Shown piece by piece: positions 27,201-39,598 of a DNA stretch of 64,000 nt. Made by a program: the position numbers and the translations under genes. Each line of letters begins with the position of its first letter. The first letter of the stretch is position 1. Origin of the DNA: Aldrovandia affinis (taxonomy: Eukaryota; Chordata; Actinopteri; Notacanthiformes; Halosauridae); NCBI GenBank assembly GCA_029706075.1, contig JAINUG010000015.1:4920154-4984153 (forward strand), in the 5' to 3' direction. Under the pieces are notes generated by a model, which had not been told where the DNA came from, searched no databases, and saw only the letters and a list, made by a program, of their open reading frames with translations.

Positions 27201-27934
27201 CATTTACATTTACATTTTAAGCATTTAGCAGATGCTCTTATCCAGAGCGACTTACAAGATGTGCATAAATACATGGTAGGAACAATCATAGTTAGCGCAA
27301 GAGATCAGTGCAGTAATACAGCGATATATATCATTGCAGGCAGCTGCGTACCGTACCTGTAACACTGGGAAGGAAAAGGTTAGTTTTTTTAAAAGTTTTT
27401 TTTAAATTAAATGGAGTAAGCAGGGGTATATAGTGTTGAACAAGTAGGCAGTGGTGATGACAATTAGCTAGATGTACAGAATTCAGTGGTAGTGGAGTCT
27501 GAAAAGGTGGGTTTTGAGTCTCTTGCGGAAGATCGCAAGTGATTCTGTGGTCCTGACCGATTGCGGAAGGTCGTTCCACCAGCGAGGGGTCAGGACAGAG
27601 AAGAGACGAGACTGCAAAGAGCGGCTGCCAGGCGCCCGGAGGGATGGGGCAGTCAGTTTGCCAGAGGAGGCGGAGTGGAGGGGTCTGGCTGGGGTGTAGG
27701 GAGTGATGAGTGACTGGAGGTATGGAGGTATACCTCTAGCCGCTTGAAAAGCAAGCACCAGTGATTTGAATCTGATGCGTGCTGCGATGGGGAGCCAGTG
27801 CAGAGAGGAGAGCAGAGGGGTGACGTGGGTGAACTTCGGCTGGTTGAACCCCAGACGAGTGGCAGCATTCTGGACTAGTTGTAGTAGCTTGATGGCACAG
27901 GCCGGTAGGCCTGCCAGCAAGGAATTGCAGTAGG
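27201..27934 (-). mobile_element. L2-type LINE 3' end fragment
   Basis: On the - strand an open segment reads YCNSLLAGLPACAIKLLQLV, QNAATRLGFNQPKFTHVTPL, LSSLHWLPIAARIRFKSLVL and ends RKRLKTHLFRLHYH, the C-terminal part of L2-type reverse transcriptase proteins. The 3' tail (gtaagtcgctctggataaga, gcatctgctaaatgc, repeated atgtaa) is typical. It is cut off at the 5' side and cannot move by itself. Confidence 0.9.
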
Positions 27935-29151
27935 AATTTCCTGGTTTCGTTATCTTCCCTCTTGGTAACAGCAGGTAAACTATGTGACTGTCAGTCATTT
28001 GTTTCTCCCACCCTCTGATGCCCATTGGATGATAGGCATAATGCAATATTTTAAGTTTGAGAATCCTGATACTACCTCAGAGGGTCCTCTGACAAACAAC
28101 AAAATTGTTTTTAGATATCCTGATTAAAATAAATCCAATATTAGCCAATATGCATTTGCCGTCGTAATGTAATACACATTTTTCATATTCTTAACAATCA
28201 GTAGAATGATTAAAATTAAGCAATACAAATACCCGTATGAATCAGTATTATTCATTTTACATTAAGTTTTATTTCTATACTTACAACTCGAACAATATAC
28301 TATAACTCAATATATAACCCAATATAAATCAATACACAAACAACAAACCATACCAGGCAGCATCATCAGGCTGTATACATTCTCATGCATGTATACGTGA
28401 GAATAATTATGAAAAAACAAACAAAACTCAGAATACATCACTGTTGTATAAGATTTGAGATATTGGCACATTATTACAATCATATGCATCCATTTTTGTA
28501 CAGTGTAGTGATACATATCTTCCCATTAATGAAGTCACCTTCACAAAACAATCAAGAACATTTTCCTTTATAAAGTGTTGATTTGTGTTATGTAACTTCC
28601 TAAAAACACACAAAATCCTGTTGGATTTGTCTTTCACGCCAATACTGTACTGAATAAAATTCAAACAGTTAACAGTAAGATTTTATTTGACAAATAAAAT
28701 GCCCCAGGACACCAAACATTACCGCTCATGTAATCTACTGTAGTATTGAATATTGTTTATATACATTTTGGGGTTTTAATTATACAATTGCAATTTAAGA
28801 ATTGTTCCTCTAAAACAATCTAAATACTGGCTACTCACAAAAACACATCTACAAGAAGGGTAACATCACCACATCACTCTGTTCAGCTTTACTTATGCAC
28901 TTTTAATTTTATTTCTAGGCTCTTTAGGAAAACAAAGGCAACAAACTGGAAAATACTGGATATTAACCCATTAGCTAGTGTTGGTAGCCTGCTATACAGC
29001 ACTAGGTACAACAGAAATGTACAAACACAGACAGAAACATTTGAACAAAACAGCAACACAAAACAATGACACACAAACCCCTAAAAGGACAGGATATATC
29101 AACCCTAATCAAGTACACAGTGGAAGTCCATACGTTGATATATCTGTAGAG

Positions 29152-29294
29152 CAGGGATGTCCAATCTTATCCGAAATTGGCCAGTGTGGGTGCAGGCTAT
29201 TGACCTGGCTCAGCACGAAAACACCCGATAGCCTGCACCAAAACAATAGCCTGCACCCACACAGGCCCTTTTCAGATAAGATTGGCCACCCCTG
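29152..29294. mobile_element. hAT-like MITE, 143 bp
   Basis: The left end cagggatgtccaatcttatc and the reversed right end caggggtggccaatcttatc match at 18 of 20 bases. The flanks ctgtagag (29144-29151) and ctgtacag (29295-29302) form an 8-bp duplication with one mismatch. The inside repeats 'tagcctgcacc'. Confidence 0.88.
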
Positions 29295-30045
29295 CTGTAC
29301 AGCACCATATGTGTTGCTCTAGGAGCAGGGATAGATGGAGACACCAGGGTGTGCAAAGCCAGGATGGCACTTACATCAGTCAATTTAGAACTCTCAACAA
29401 TGTTAATTAAAAAGCACAAGGAGAAGGCATAATGACACCAAGACACATAAAGAAGACCCTCCACACAATGGGTTCAACCAAAGATGGTCAACATCGATGA
29501 ACTTTCATGGACACCATATGTTCCACTGTTGTTGTCCAAGTATGTTCCAATATTAGTAACTCGAATTAGAAAAAATAAAGAAAATGAGCACCAGTGCATG
29601 TTGTTACCTGCATCCATTTGAAAACAGGAGTACTCTTAATATTAAGTTGGCAATTAAGTTAAATAAATATATAGTCAGCTGAACTTGAGTTAGTTAAATA
29701 TAAAGTCATATTTCATATCTGTACTGTCTGTAAACAAATTAATATTTGAAAGAAATAACATTGAAAGTAATGACAGTCATCCTGCAGGCATATTCATAAT
29801 ATATCAATATCAGATATTCTAAAAATGTATATAAATAATGTATAGACATGTTCATTTCTTATTGTAGTTTCTAAAATTATCTATAAAACCCTGAAATGCC
29901 CTAAAATGTTAGACTGAGATGCATGAATTCAAGCAGCCTCTAGGGAATATTCCACTGAATAATAAGGTACAGTATTGGAGATACAGGTCAGCCTAATTTT
30001 CTTCCTGTGCATAAAGATAGAATTACATTACACATTTGTTTGACA

Positions 30046-30180
30046 TATTCCCTCATCCAGGGAAATCCACATAACCTACACTTCATAGCACCCATTTGTA
30101 CAGTACAGCTGGATATTTGCTGAAGCAATTTGGCACATGTTCCTTTGCCCCTTGCGCCCAGTACAATACAAACTCATACC
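30046..30180 (-). mobile_element. SINE-like fragment (related to 40612-40775)
   Basis: Shares cacccatttgtacagtacag / tgctgaagcaattt with the pattern 'gttactgaagcaattc' at 40673. The family cannot be named from sequence alone. Confidence 0.4.
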
Positions 30181-30458
30181 AGGTGTATATTGGATGGACT
30201 GTAAACAAAACCATAAAAATGTAATACCTATAAACATACTGTTCTACATTTTATAAAATGTGTTGATATTAAGGTTACTTAATATTTCTTGTTTCCTATT
30301 TACTCTGTTTAAGGTCATTTTTACTAAGAAAGCACTACAGTACGTTGATAGAGAAGCTATATTTACAGCTATCACCAGAACTATACTGGTTTTGCATTGA
30401 AAGGGAAGAAAGAGACTGAAGGCATTATGCAGTGACCAAATCGAAAAGATGTGTATCC

Positions 30459-30478
30459 GTGTGTGTGTGTGTGTGTGT
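30459..30478. repeat. (GT)n microsatellite
   Basis: About ten GT units between BMERB1 and MPV17L. Confidence 0.85.
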
Positions 30479-31142
30479 TTATATCTGTGTTTGATGTTGA
30501 ATACTATCAACACAGACAATACAATTCAAAAGACAAGAACATGTCATGAATTATATATTTGGTAACTAATAGTTTTACAATAAACATCATGCGCCATATT
30601 CCAGACATAGAAAGCAGACCTTTAAAGTGAAGATGTAAACTTCAAAGAAGTGTTCAATTGTAAGGACATCTGTAAATGGCCCATGGAAAAATCCACTATT
30701 CAAATTATTACAACTGAGCTGTGACAGACAATGGAGGAATGATGGATGGAGTAATAAGTTATCAGGCAGGTGCTTTCATTGTTTAGTCACTTCCGTATTG
30801 CAGTCATTGTAAATTAGCCAAGAAAGCAGCTTCATCCTATCAGCAGAATCGAACAATGAATAAAACCCCAATTTCTCAAAATCTTGAGTTCAAGTATAAG
30901 GTTTCTGGATTGAATTATTGTGTTTCGACACATACAATTGTAAGGTGATAAAGCAAAAATGATTTCCTAAACTTTCCATGAAGAACTGATCTATGTTAAA
31001 TTGGATGCCAAGCATCTTACCTCAGGGAGACTAGTGACCATCCAATTTTTTTAATTTTTTTACAAAAACACATGTATATGTCCAACAGAAGTGGAATTCC
31101 ACAAAGGCACAGCCTAGATTTCCTCATCCTGAACAATCACTA

Positions 31143-31148
31143 TTTATT
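31143..31148 (-). other. Candidate MPV17L poly(A) signal
   Basis: AATAAA on the - strand, about 47 bases after the stop codon at 31195. If used, the 3' UTR is very short. Confidence 0.45.
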
Positions 31149-31194
31149 TCCCTTCGGGTGGCCCACTGCACTGGCCGTCCTGACCTGTCTGCAG

Positions 31195-33653
31195 TCACTT
31201 CCCCTGGCTCTTGGAGTCTGATGATGGGAGTCTCTTTTTGAGGTCCAGGATCCAGGTGAGGGCAGCAGTTGCTGTGCCGTCCCCACTCTGTCTTGAGAAG
31301 CACAGGAAGATGGCCCATGCAAAAGCACAGCAGCCTGTGAATGTTGTTCTCAGGTAGAGTGGAACCAGTGCAAAGTTCAGTAACTGAAGACCAAAAGGGG
31401 TGGGGTTGGAGAAGAGGGATATTTATAGCAATGAGCAGATGTTGGATAAAGTGTCATAATATAGTCTTAGCATCACCATCAGCATATTATGTGCACAACA
31501 TATTCTTTGTATATCTAGTGTATAATAATACTTTCTATAATAATTCCCCTTTGTAGGTACATTCATTGGTGGAACAACCATTAACCAAACAATATTATAA
31601 AATAGACCCTTTTAAAAATAAAAACAATTATTCAACAATAAATCCATAATTACTATGGCTGGGTATTGGTATGTATATGATACAATATCATAATAATAAT
31701 TTTTAAATGCCCATAACCAAATTGTATGCAATTGTCACTGCCTAAATGTGAAATTAATTCAGTTTTGTTCAATCTTTTGATTGAGATACAGTGCCTTTAT
31801 TTAGCAATGGAAATGTCACATATTGGTAAAAACAGCATACTTATATAGTATTATGCCTCACACTTTAACTTTAAAATAGCCAATAAAAGGATCACACAAA
31901 TGGTACTAATTAATTAAAATAAAATCACAATACTCCGCTGCATCCATACATTGTCACTGTCCAAATGGCAAAATACATAAATGGTCCTATTGTGGCATGT
32001 TTAACAATTCTCCCACCTTTTTACTCATACTTTTTGATTCACCAATTGTAAAACGCTCCCATGTCACCACTTGCCATACATACCTACAGAGGGAGAACTG
32101 CAGCTAAGCATGTTCACTTCTGATATATTCTCCTGTGAGCCCATGGCTATTTTCCAAAGTACTAGCCACACAGTAAGATAAGATAAGATAAGATATACAG
32201 TACTTTATTGTCCCCGTAGGGAAACTTGTCTTGGACAAGTGTCAGTATACTACAGGTGAGCTAGTGCTGACCTGAGGAGAGGTGCATCCTTCACTGACCA
32301 CAACTAGTAAACCTACCCTGGTACCTGGTGAGTAGCTAGTGGGAACTTTTATACAGCTGTAACCCGAGGAGCCTTGGCCAACTTAATCCCACACTACCCC
32401 AGTTAGGCGACACCAACTGTGTCCCACCACTGCAGACAAATGACAAATCCCAGGCTCAAACTAGTAATATCTAGACTATAGGGCTCAGTCTGCACTAGGA
32501 GCAGGTTTAAATGTGAACACAAAAATGTGAATATAAATGCAAATGGTTATGTGCAGTCTGTGCATCTGTATTACGAGGTGGATCAGAGCATTTCATCTAA
32601 CTCTTCATGAAACAGTCAGTTACATAATGGTTTTACCTGCATGAATGGCCAGTACATGAGTCCAGTCTAAAAGAAAAAAGAAAAACAAAGACAGACAAAA
32701 TATGTATAAAGACACAACATATGATTTATGAAAATTGGATAGAACATTAGAAGATCAAATAACCCAACACAAAGATTCAACAATCTAGAAATAGTTAAGT
32801 AATAGAAATAGACACTGTAATCCCTCTCTTACGTATCACAGATGTACAAGTCCCTAGCATTACACTTTGTGTGCAAAAACACATCTGTCATGGGTGAGCC
32901 TAGAGTGATTTTTCCTTTGTGACTTCTTCATCATTACCTTATAGGTGTTGACGAATTTCTCCCTCCAGTCCTGGAGAATGTCATCTTTGCCCTCTAACAA
33001 ACTCACCCCTGAAGAAAAGGAAGATATTATATTAGGGAAAACAGATTCAAATATGAACTTAACATTTATGAGTTGTACACCTCCAAGTATTACCTCTGTT
33101 TAACCCTGTTAACCCTTTTTTGTATTTAAATAATAGTAAGTAGCGTAAATATTCAGAGGTTTATTATTTTGTGGTCTAGATCTTACACAAACGTTATCCT
33201 TGTGTTTAGCTCTATGGACAGCTCAGTTCAGCATAAGTACAAATTCAATGACCTCACAGTGATAGGCTACTTAAAATTTCGTAACACCCCCACACTGATT
33301 ACAACGAATGTTCCCGTTGGGGTTAAAACTAAAAATCCATCATTTAGACCTGTGTAGAAAGCACTGGTGGCTATCGGCGATGAAATCGTTTGGTCCAGGA
33401 GTACTTTGCGGAGTACCATGTTTGCGGAATTTCCAGGAAAACGTCGCTCCAAACCCCGCATCCAGAAGTAGTTGAAGTTTCCATGGAAACTGAAAGCCAC
33501 CAAAGCAACATTTCCAGTATGTCGCCAGTCTATTTCTTCTCTTCCGGAGATCCATTGATGTACGAAATCCCCACCGGCGAACAAGCAGCCAAACAGACTA
33601 ACATTTGTTATCCATGGAAACCTTTTAAATTGCCTTAAAAATGTTTTTCTCAT
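31195..33653 (-). CDS. mpv17l: MPV17L (Mpv17-like protein), complete, 4 exons
   Basis: Exons in coding order: 33350-33653, 32938-33008, 32637-32666, 31195-31383; 594 bases, 197 aa, close to the human length. MPV17/PMP22 family: four membrane helices in mitochondrial or peroxisomal membranes, with a proposed part in reactive oxygen metabolism. Seen: RFPWITNVSLFGCLFAGGDF (helix 1), the family motif REEIDWRHTGNVALVAFSFH, then DQTISSPIATSAFYTG, KDDILQDWREKFVNTYKTGL, MYWPFMQLLNFALVPLYLRT and FTGCCAFAWAIFLCFSRQSG, plus a polar tail ending SDSKSQGK. The start MRKTFLRQF was chosen because it matches the family; an in-frame ATG 20 codons upstream (33713) could add a hydrophobic lead. The donor of exon 1 (cag|gtctaa) is weak. 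The third exon is only 30 bases. Confidence 0.93.
32173..32250. repeat. (AGATA)n and LINE-tail-like sequence
   Basis: agataagataagataagata followed by tactttattgtccccgtagg and gaaacttgtct, a word combination common at ends of fish non-LTR elements in reverse. It lies in an MPV17L intron. Confidence 0.5.
32270..32500. repeat. Dispersed repeat copy B (partner at 3895-4150)
   Basis: Contains gccaacttaatcccacacta, actgtgtcccaccactgcag and 'tagtaatatctagactat'. See copy A for the matched words. In an MPV17L intron. Confidence 0.4.
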
Positions 33654-34574
33654 GTTTTGTGTTAAGAAAAAAACTAAAACAGTTGTAGCAGCTGCGGTTT
33701 GTACGACGGTCAAACCAACGTTTGGATATGGTCTTTCTCACACACCAAATCAAAATAGCTAGCTCAATTATTCTTAGTCTAAATCAAGATTAGCAACACT
33801 TATGAAAAACGCAGACTCTTAACGGTGAATAAAAACTAGTTCCATACATAATTTTGAGATTATTTATTCGCCAGAATATCCTGACACTTCCCACGGGTAG
33901 CGAATGGAACAAAACAAATCCGTAAACTGTGTTGTAAACGACACAATTGACCACGAACAGGAACGAATACGTAACGTAGCCGCTGACGCCTTGACTGGAA
34001 GTCGGTAATTCATGGGGTTGATATGGCAACTAAGAAAACTCGTAGTGTGTAGACGTTTAATGGTTTCAGTGAAATGTAAATAAATACCTGTAAACATATT
34101 TCTTCCTACGGCTTGTAGTGTTGTATTAAAATGTTTGATATGTCAGAAATTGCCGTAGCATCCGCCATATTTAATATGTTCGTTTGTCAAGTGCTTTTGA
34201 AATCCGCGATGACTATCCAGATGGTTTATAAATCATATGACGGTACGCTTGCCCAGCATTTGAGTCCTGATCCCGTCCCAATATGCGTTTGTTGGAACCC
34301 TATAAGCCTTCGTGTTTTCATTGCACCCTCATGCAAAGACCTCTGCGTTTTCATTGGTTCTCACGTTAGTAAGTAACACTTGAGGTGTCTTGATTATACA
34401 GATAATTCAAATAAGCTTGAAAACATAGACTATCCCAAAATAAAAGCAATTCACAAGTGTTGTCGTTATACCAATACTTGAAATAATTTCCCAGTTCTGT
34501 AACTATAAGATTGACTGATTTAATTGATGGATTGACAGATGTGTGGATGCCAGCGCAGTTAATCTGGCTAGCTA

Positions 34575-35800
34575 CACTATACGGCCAAAAGTCAGTGGAC
34601 ACCTGACCATCACACCTATATGAGCTTGTTGGACATCCCATTCTAAAACTATGGGTATTAATATGGAGTTGGCCCCCCTTTGCAGCTATGACAGCTGCCA
34701 CTCTTCTGGGAAGGCTTTCCACAAGATTTTGGAGTGTGTCTGTGGGAATTTGTGCCCATTCATCCAAAAGACCATCTGTGAGGTCAGGCACTGATGTTGG
34801 ATGAGAAGGCCTGGCTTGCAATCACCGTTCTAATTCCTCCCAAAGGTGTTCAATGGGGTTGAGGTCAGGGCTCTGTGCAGGCCAATTGAGTTCCTCCACA
34901 CCAAACTCGTCTTGTCTTTATGGACCTTGCTTTGTGCACAGGGGCACAGTCATGCTGGAACAGCAAAGGGCCTTCCCCAAACTGTTGCCACAAAATTGGA
35001 AGCACCTAATTGGCTAAGATGTCTTCGTATCCTGTAGCATTAAGAATACCCTTCACTGGAACTAAGGGGCCTATCCCAAACCCTGAGAAACAGCCCCAGA
35101 CCATTATCCCTCCTCCACCAAACTTTACAGTAGGCACTATGCATTCCGGAAGGTATAGCGTTCTCCTGGCATCCGCCAAACCCAGATTCGTCCATCAGAC
35201 TGACAGATAGTGAAAGGTGATTCATCACTCCAAAGAACACGTTTCCACAGCTCCAGTCCAGTTGCTTTACACCACTCCAGCCGATGCTTGGCATTGCGCA
35301 TGGTGATGGGAGGCTTGTGCGCAGCTGCTCGGCCATGGAAACCCATTCCATGAAGCTCCCGATGCACAGTTCTTGTGCTGATGGTGCTTCCAGAGGCAGT
35401 TTGGTACTCTGTAGTGAGTGATGCAGCAGATGATAGGCGATTTTTACACGCTATGCGCTTCAGCACTCGTCGGCCCCGCTCTGTGAGTTTGCGTGGTCTA
35501 CCACTTTGTGGCCGAGCTGTTGTTGCTCCTAGGCGCTTCCACTTCACATTAATAGCACTTACAGTTGACCGGGGCACATCTAGAAGGGCAGAAATTTCAC
35601 AAACTGACTTGTGGCAAAGGTGGCATCCTATGACAGTGCCGCGTTTAAAGAAACTGAGCTCTTTACGAACCATTCTGAATTCTAAATGTCTGTCTGTGGA
35701 GATTGTGCTGGATTTTATGCACCTGTTGGCAATGGGTGTGGCTGAAACACCTGAACTCAATAATTAGTAGGGGTGTCCACTGACTTTTGGCCATATAGTG
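34575..35800 (-). mobile_element. Tc1-type transposon, 1.23 kb, with intact ends
   Basis: Left end cactatacggccaaaagtca and reversed right end cactatatggccaaaagtca match at 19 of 20 bases, flanked by TA (34573-34574 and 35801-35802). The transposase on the - strand is broken (separate entry). Confidence 0.95.
34680..35760 (-). pseudogene. Broken Tc1-type transposase
   Basis: The first 208 codons are open (35137-35760): ELSFFKRGTVIGCHLCHKSV (helix-turn-helix), the GRP-like hinge QSGRPRKLTERGRRVLKRIA, STRTVHRELHGMGFHGRAA and VLWSDESPF with the first catalytic Asp. A frameshift follows at MPGERY. The end reappears from 34821 downward as PSHPTSVPDLTDGLLDEWAQ and VESLPRRVAAVIAAKGG. The middle with the second Asp is out of frame. 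Confidence 0.9.
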
Positions 35801-36595
35801 TAGCTACAGCTCTACTCTACTATAACGATTTCTCATTTCCATCAACAGACACAATCTAACAATGCTGAACTTCATGCAATATGTGTATTTTTAAACTAGA
35901 AAGCTGGCTTGCTAGCTACATTTTAACATGTTTTGAACATTTTAAGATTGGGACAGATGGAGCTAGTTAGCTAGATAAAACATTCACTTCTCACAATTTG
36001 GCTACTTTTAAAAGTCAGTGCTTTTGTTGGTCTCAGATTAAATAGTTGGTAAAGTCGCTAATTATGTTGAAAATAACTCGCATGTGTGAAGCTTTCAGCG
36101 TTTTGCGTGCAGCAGAACGTTTAGGCTATTTTGAAAACAATATATGATATATATATCGATATGGCCTCTCACTTATCAATAACAGGAAGTTATCTATTTG
36201 TGGGAGAATTAGGCTACTCTTCGGTAAAAACAAACAAACAATGTTTTGCTAGGCAAAGATTTATCCGTAATGACCGGACTACACTATTGCGCTGGAGGAG
36301 ATAACGGTACCAGTGCTATTGAAAGATGAATTTGCCGGTCACTTTATGTGACGATATGCCAGAAGTGAATCCAACGTTGAACGAATCGGTAGTTTCAAAA
36401 GCTTCAAAAAGACTTGTTGTAAAATCGAATCAATCCTGTGAATCGAGCACACATCCGATAGCACGAAATCAAATGTTTCCCCCTCCCCGAAATATCTACT
36501 TTCAGTTTTATAAGGTCCAGGTTTCTACACGTCTGTTGCCTAATTTGTTCTACTCCGGACTGAATTGGGCAAGCATAAATCGAGTTAATTGCATA

Positions 36596-37755
36596 CTTGC
36601 GTTCTATCTCGTGCGTATATCAAATAAACTCAAGTATGCAACTTGGCAAGTACACTTTAATGTAGCCTACTTACTGTTCATTGCAGTTTCTGCGTTGAAG
36701 GCGAAGAAGGGGATTTTTGTAGCCTATTATTCAGCAAGAAAATGGAAGGTGACAGGACGAGGCGGGAGGACTATTTCTGTATTTTTGTAGTTTCATGTAA
36801 ATAGTCAACATTATTCACGATTACATATTTAGCTATGCACAATTTATGCATATGAACGTAGCTAGCGATTTAACATTATTTTTGTCACAAATGAACTAAC
36901 TAGCCTGCGAGCTAGCTAACTGTAGCTGAGTTGTAACTTCTCTAACATAGCGAGCTAGCTTAAATTTTGACATTACTACAGCAAAATAGCTATGTATCAG
37001 ATGTAACATTGACTAATAAATAAATGACTATCTATCTAGCGATAGCTATCTAGTTAACTTTACTGATAGAGATGTACGTTTGATTTGGTTGATTTATGGA
37101 CCAAGCAGGACATGTTCTTTGATGTTCTGGCAATGACAGCTGACTGAAGCCAACAAGTGTCACGAGCAAGAAGCTGTCTTACCACAGGTAAATAAAACCC
37201 AGTACATGTTGTTGTAAATCATTGACTTTATTGTTGACATTCGGTGACAGAGTCATTAACAACTAAAGGTAAACTACAGAGTAATCTTTGGAGCGAATTT
37301 AGTGTTATTGCTATGTAGGCTACTCAAGTAATACGAACAAAGCTACTTTGCAACCGTAAACTATTTTAGCCCAACTTAAAATGGAAAACTTTACTGTAAC
37401 ATCAACAACGCACTTGAAAACGTAACATTAGCTAACTCAAAAGTTAGCTATAAATAAAACGCAGCAATGGCATAAAACTACGAACTGGAGATGGCTAGCC
37501 ACGAAAACCACATATAATCGCATTTTAACCTTCCACCAACGCTGTTGCTTCAATGGAACTCGAGCCAGATGTATTTCTTGCTAAGGTCAGAAGAGTGGTG
37601 ACGTCTAAGTACATGTACGTTTCAAATGTAATGGATTTTAAGCGCTGTGCGTTCTTGTACCCTTGATAGTGCATTATTTTGAGTGTACTTGGAAGTGTGT
37701 CTTTACAAGTACACGAGAAAGCAGGACGCAAGTATGCAACATTTGGGACACAGCC
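36596..37755. repeat. Possible decayed DNA element with inverted end words
   Basis: gcatacttgcgttctatctc at about 36592 is matched in reverse by the sequence near 37730 (reversed: gcatacttgcgtcctgcttt, then ctcgtgtacttg). The right part continues to gggacacagcc, a word seen at ends of some fish repeats. The boundaries are guesses. Confidence 0.35.
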
Positions 37756-38221
37756 AATGCCTTTATTTACACGGGGTGAAAACGGATTTCCGTTTCTGGG
37801 TTTCTTCTTCGTTTCTGTACATTCTTTGCGTTAGTAAATGCGACACTGCCCCCTAGTGCACGTGTTAACGTTACATGCAAGTATGTTGGCAAACACCTAT
37901 GCGTAAACCAGTGTACGTCACGCCTACATGTTCGCAGATTCGCAGACGCAGAATTATAATCATATTAAAACATATAACGTTATAACAACAGGGATTGAAT
38001 AGTATTGTTTTGTATAATTTTAATGCATAATTAAGTTCCCTTACATGCCATTTGTAACGTATTTAGTATTTAAGTCATTAAATGCATATTTAAATTGTAG
38101 TGACGAGTAGAAGGAAACGGCCAGAACATGAAAACAAGTTAACACACTGGCTGCCCCAGAGGGTCATTGTTAGATATTGCTATTTTCCCCGCATCTCGCG
38201 CATGCGCATTTGTCAAAAACG

Positions 38222-38407
38222 AGCTCTAACCGTAATCCTAACCCTAAAACATCTGGAACGAGGGTTGGCTGCTTTCCGTCGTTACTATGGGGACTCGGTC
38301 AAACCGCGCGGTAGTTGCACAAAATAGGGTTACTATCTAGCCACGATCGCTGGCAACCCTAACTTTAACTCTAACCATACAATCTAAACCTAACCGTAAC
38401 CGTAGCC
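38222..38407. repeat. Degenerate telomere-like words
   Basis: ctaaccgtaatcctaaccct at about 38225 and aaccctaactttaactctaa, aaacctaaccgtaaccgta at 38354-38406 resemble decayed (CCCTAA)n. There is no long perfect array. Confidence 0.5.
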
Positions 38408-39598
38408 TCTTAGACAGTTGTTACTTCCTTCTTTTCAGAGCGATGTTGAAGCAAATGACTTTTCAAAGGGTATGCGCTTCCGCTCAAGGGGTGCAATCTA
38501 CAAATTATGACATGAATATTTGAAGAAACACTTTCATACTCTGGCAATGTGCATTTCCGCAGATCACGCCCCATCACGTACGAGACCAATGAATACACGG
38601 AGATGCCAGTGTGAGAGCCAATTACATGTTCGCTCTTAACTGGTTCATAAACCCACCATTTGGGACTCGATCACGCAAGTTCTGGAATGAAAGAAGATGG
38701 TTGCATTTTAACAGACATGAAATGCCACTGTTAATAAGCAATAACTAGCAAACAAATATGTCCTTGTAATTGGCTCTGGCCTACTTTGGAATTTGCCAAC
38801 ACGACGAGCTAACAATGATAATAATAGCTGACTGATAAAAACAAAGCACGACATGTAGGCTATAACAGGTAGCTGAGGTAATATTTCAAGATTTCATGTT
38901 CTGGTTGGAACATTTTCCTTAGCATCGTGCCCAGTAGTGAGATTGAAGCGTAACATATACCACTTAGATGTTTTATTTTTTACTGTATTCAATGATTTAA
39001 CATAATTACTGTCTATACACGAATATTTGTTATATTAACTGGTGTTTTTGGTTTGTTATAACTTTTATTCATTTTAGTTAGCCATCTCAAACAGTGGAGC
39101 ACATACTGTGAGCAAAAACGGGTAGCATGCATATTGTAAAATGTAGTACTTTCATATATTTTGTAGCAATGATCTTTATCTGTGTACCTGGAAACCTGTA
39201 TGGAAGGCAGTGCATAATGTGGTGAGCTTTTTTGAAGAGGCAATCGAAACTTTGCATAACGAGGACAGATGGTGGCTACTTCCATTCTCTGCTATGTAAA
39301 ACGTGCAGCTAACTAGCTATTTAAACCAGCAAATACTTTAAGGACTTTAAAGAGCGCGCGCACATTCAGGGTGTGAAGCTAAGGTTGTGTCACAATCTGC
39401 CTGCAGTAACAACGTGAAACGTCAACGCTGCCAGCGTGGAATACGGACCGGCTTTCCAGGAAGTAAATTGAGATAGCTAGTGGGTCGGCAAGCACAGAAT
39501 CCGGGAAATTCATGAATCGGTGGAAACGATCACATAAATAATAACCTTTAATACAAATAGAGGGCATTCATCCGGGATAATCCTTACCTCCCGACATT

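Larger units (their letters stand above)
26369..31194. other. BMERB1 upstream / MPV17L downstream interval
   Basis: No protein gene is seen. The BMERB1 promoter should lie directly right of 26368; a G-rich purine run (ggtggaagcggaggaaggag) sits at about 26620. Holds an L2 LINE fragment, a hAT-like MITE, a SINE-like piece and a (GT)n run, listed separately. The rest is AT-rich without recognisable content. Confidence 0.6.
33654..39598. other. Divergent MPV17L / PDXDC1 intergenic interval
   Basis: About 5.9 kb. The two promoters should lie at its ends; there is no clear TATA box. It holds one Tc1 element, telomere-like words and a possible decayed element with inverted ends (all listed). Small open frames (for example 36326-36790, 154 codons) look random. 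agctagct-type words are frequent at 36880-37060. Confidence 0.6.

Noticed and set aside
33390..33638. 82-codon frame on +
   Set aside because: Antisense shadow of MPV17L exon 1.
36326..36790. 154-codon open frame between MPV17L and PDXDC1
   Set aside because: Contains repeat-like end words (36592-36650), has no domain and no known neighbour gene at this place.
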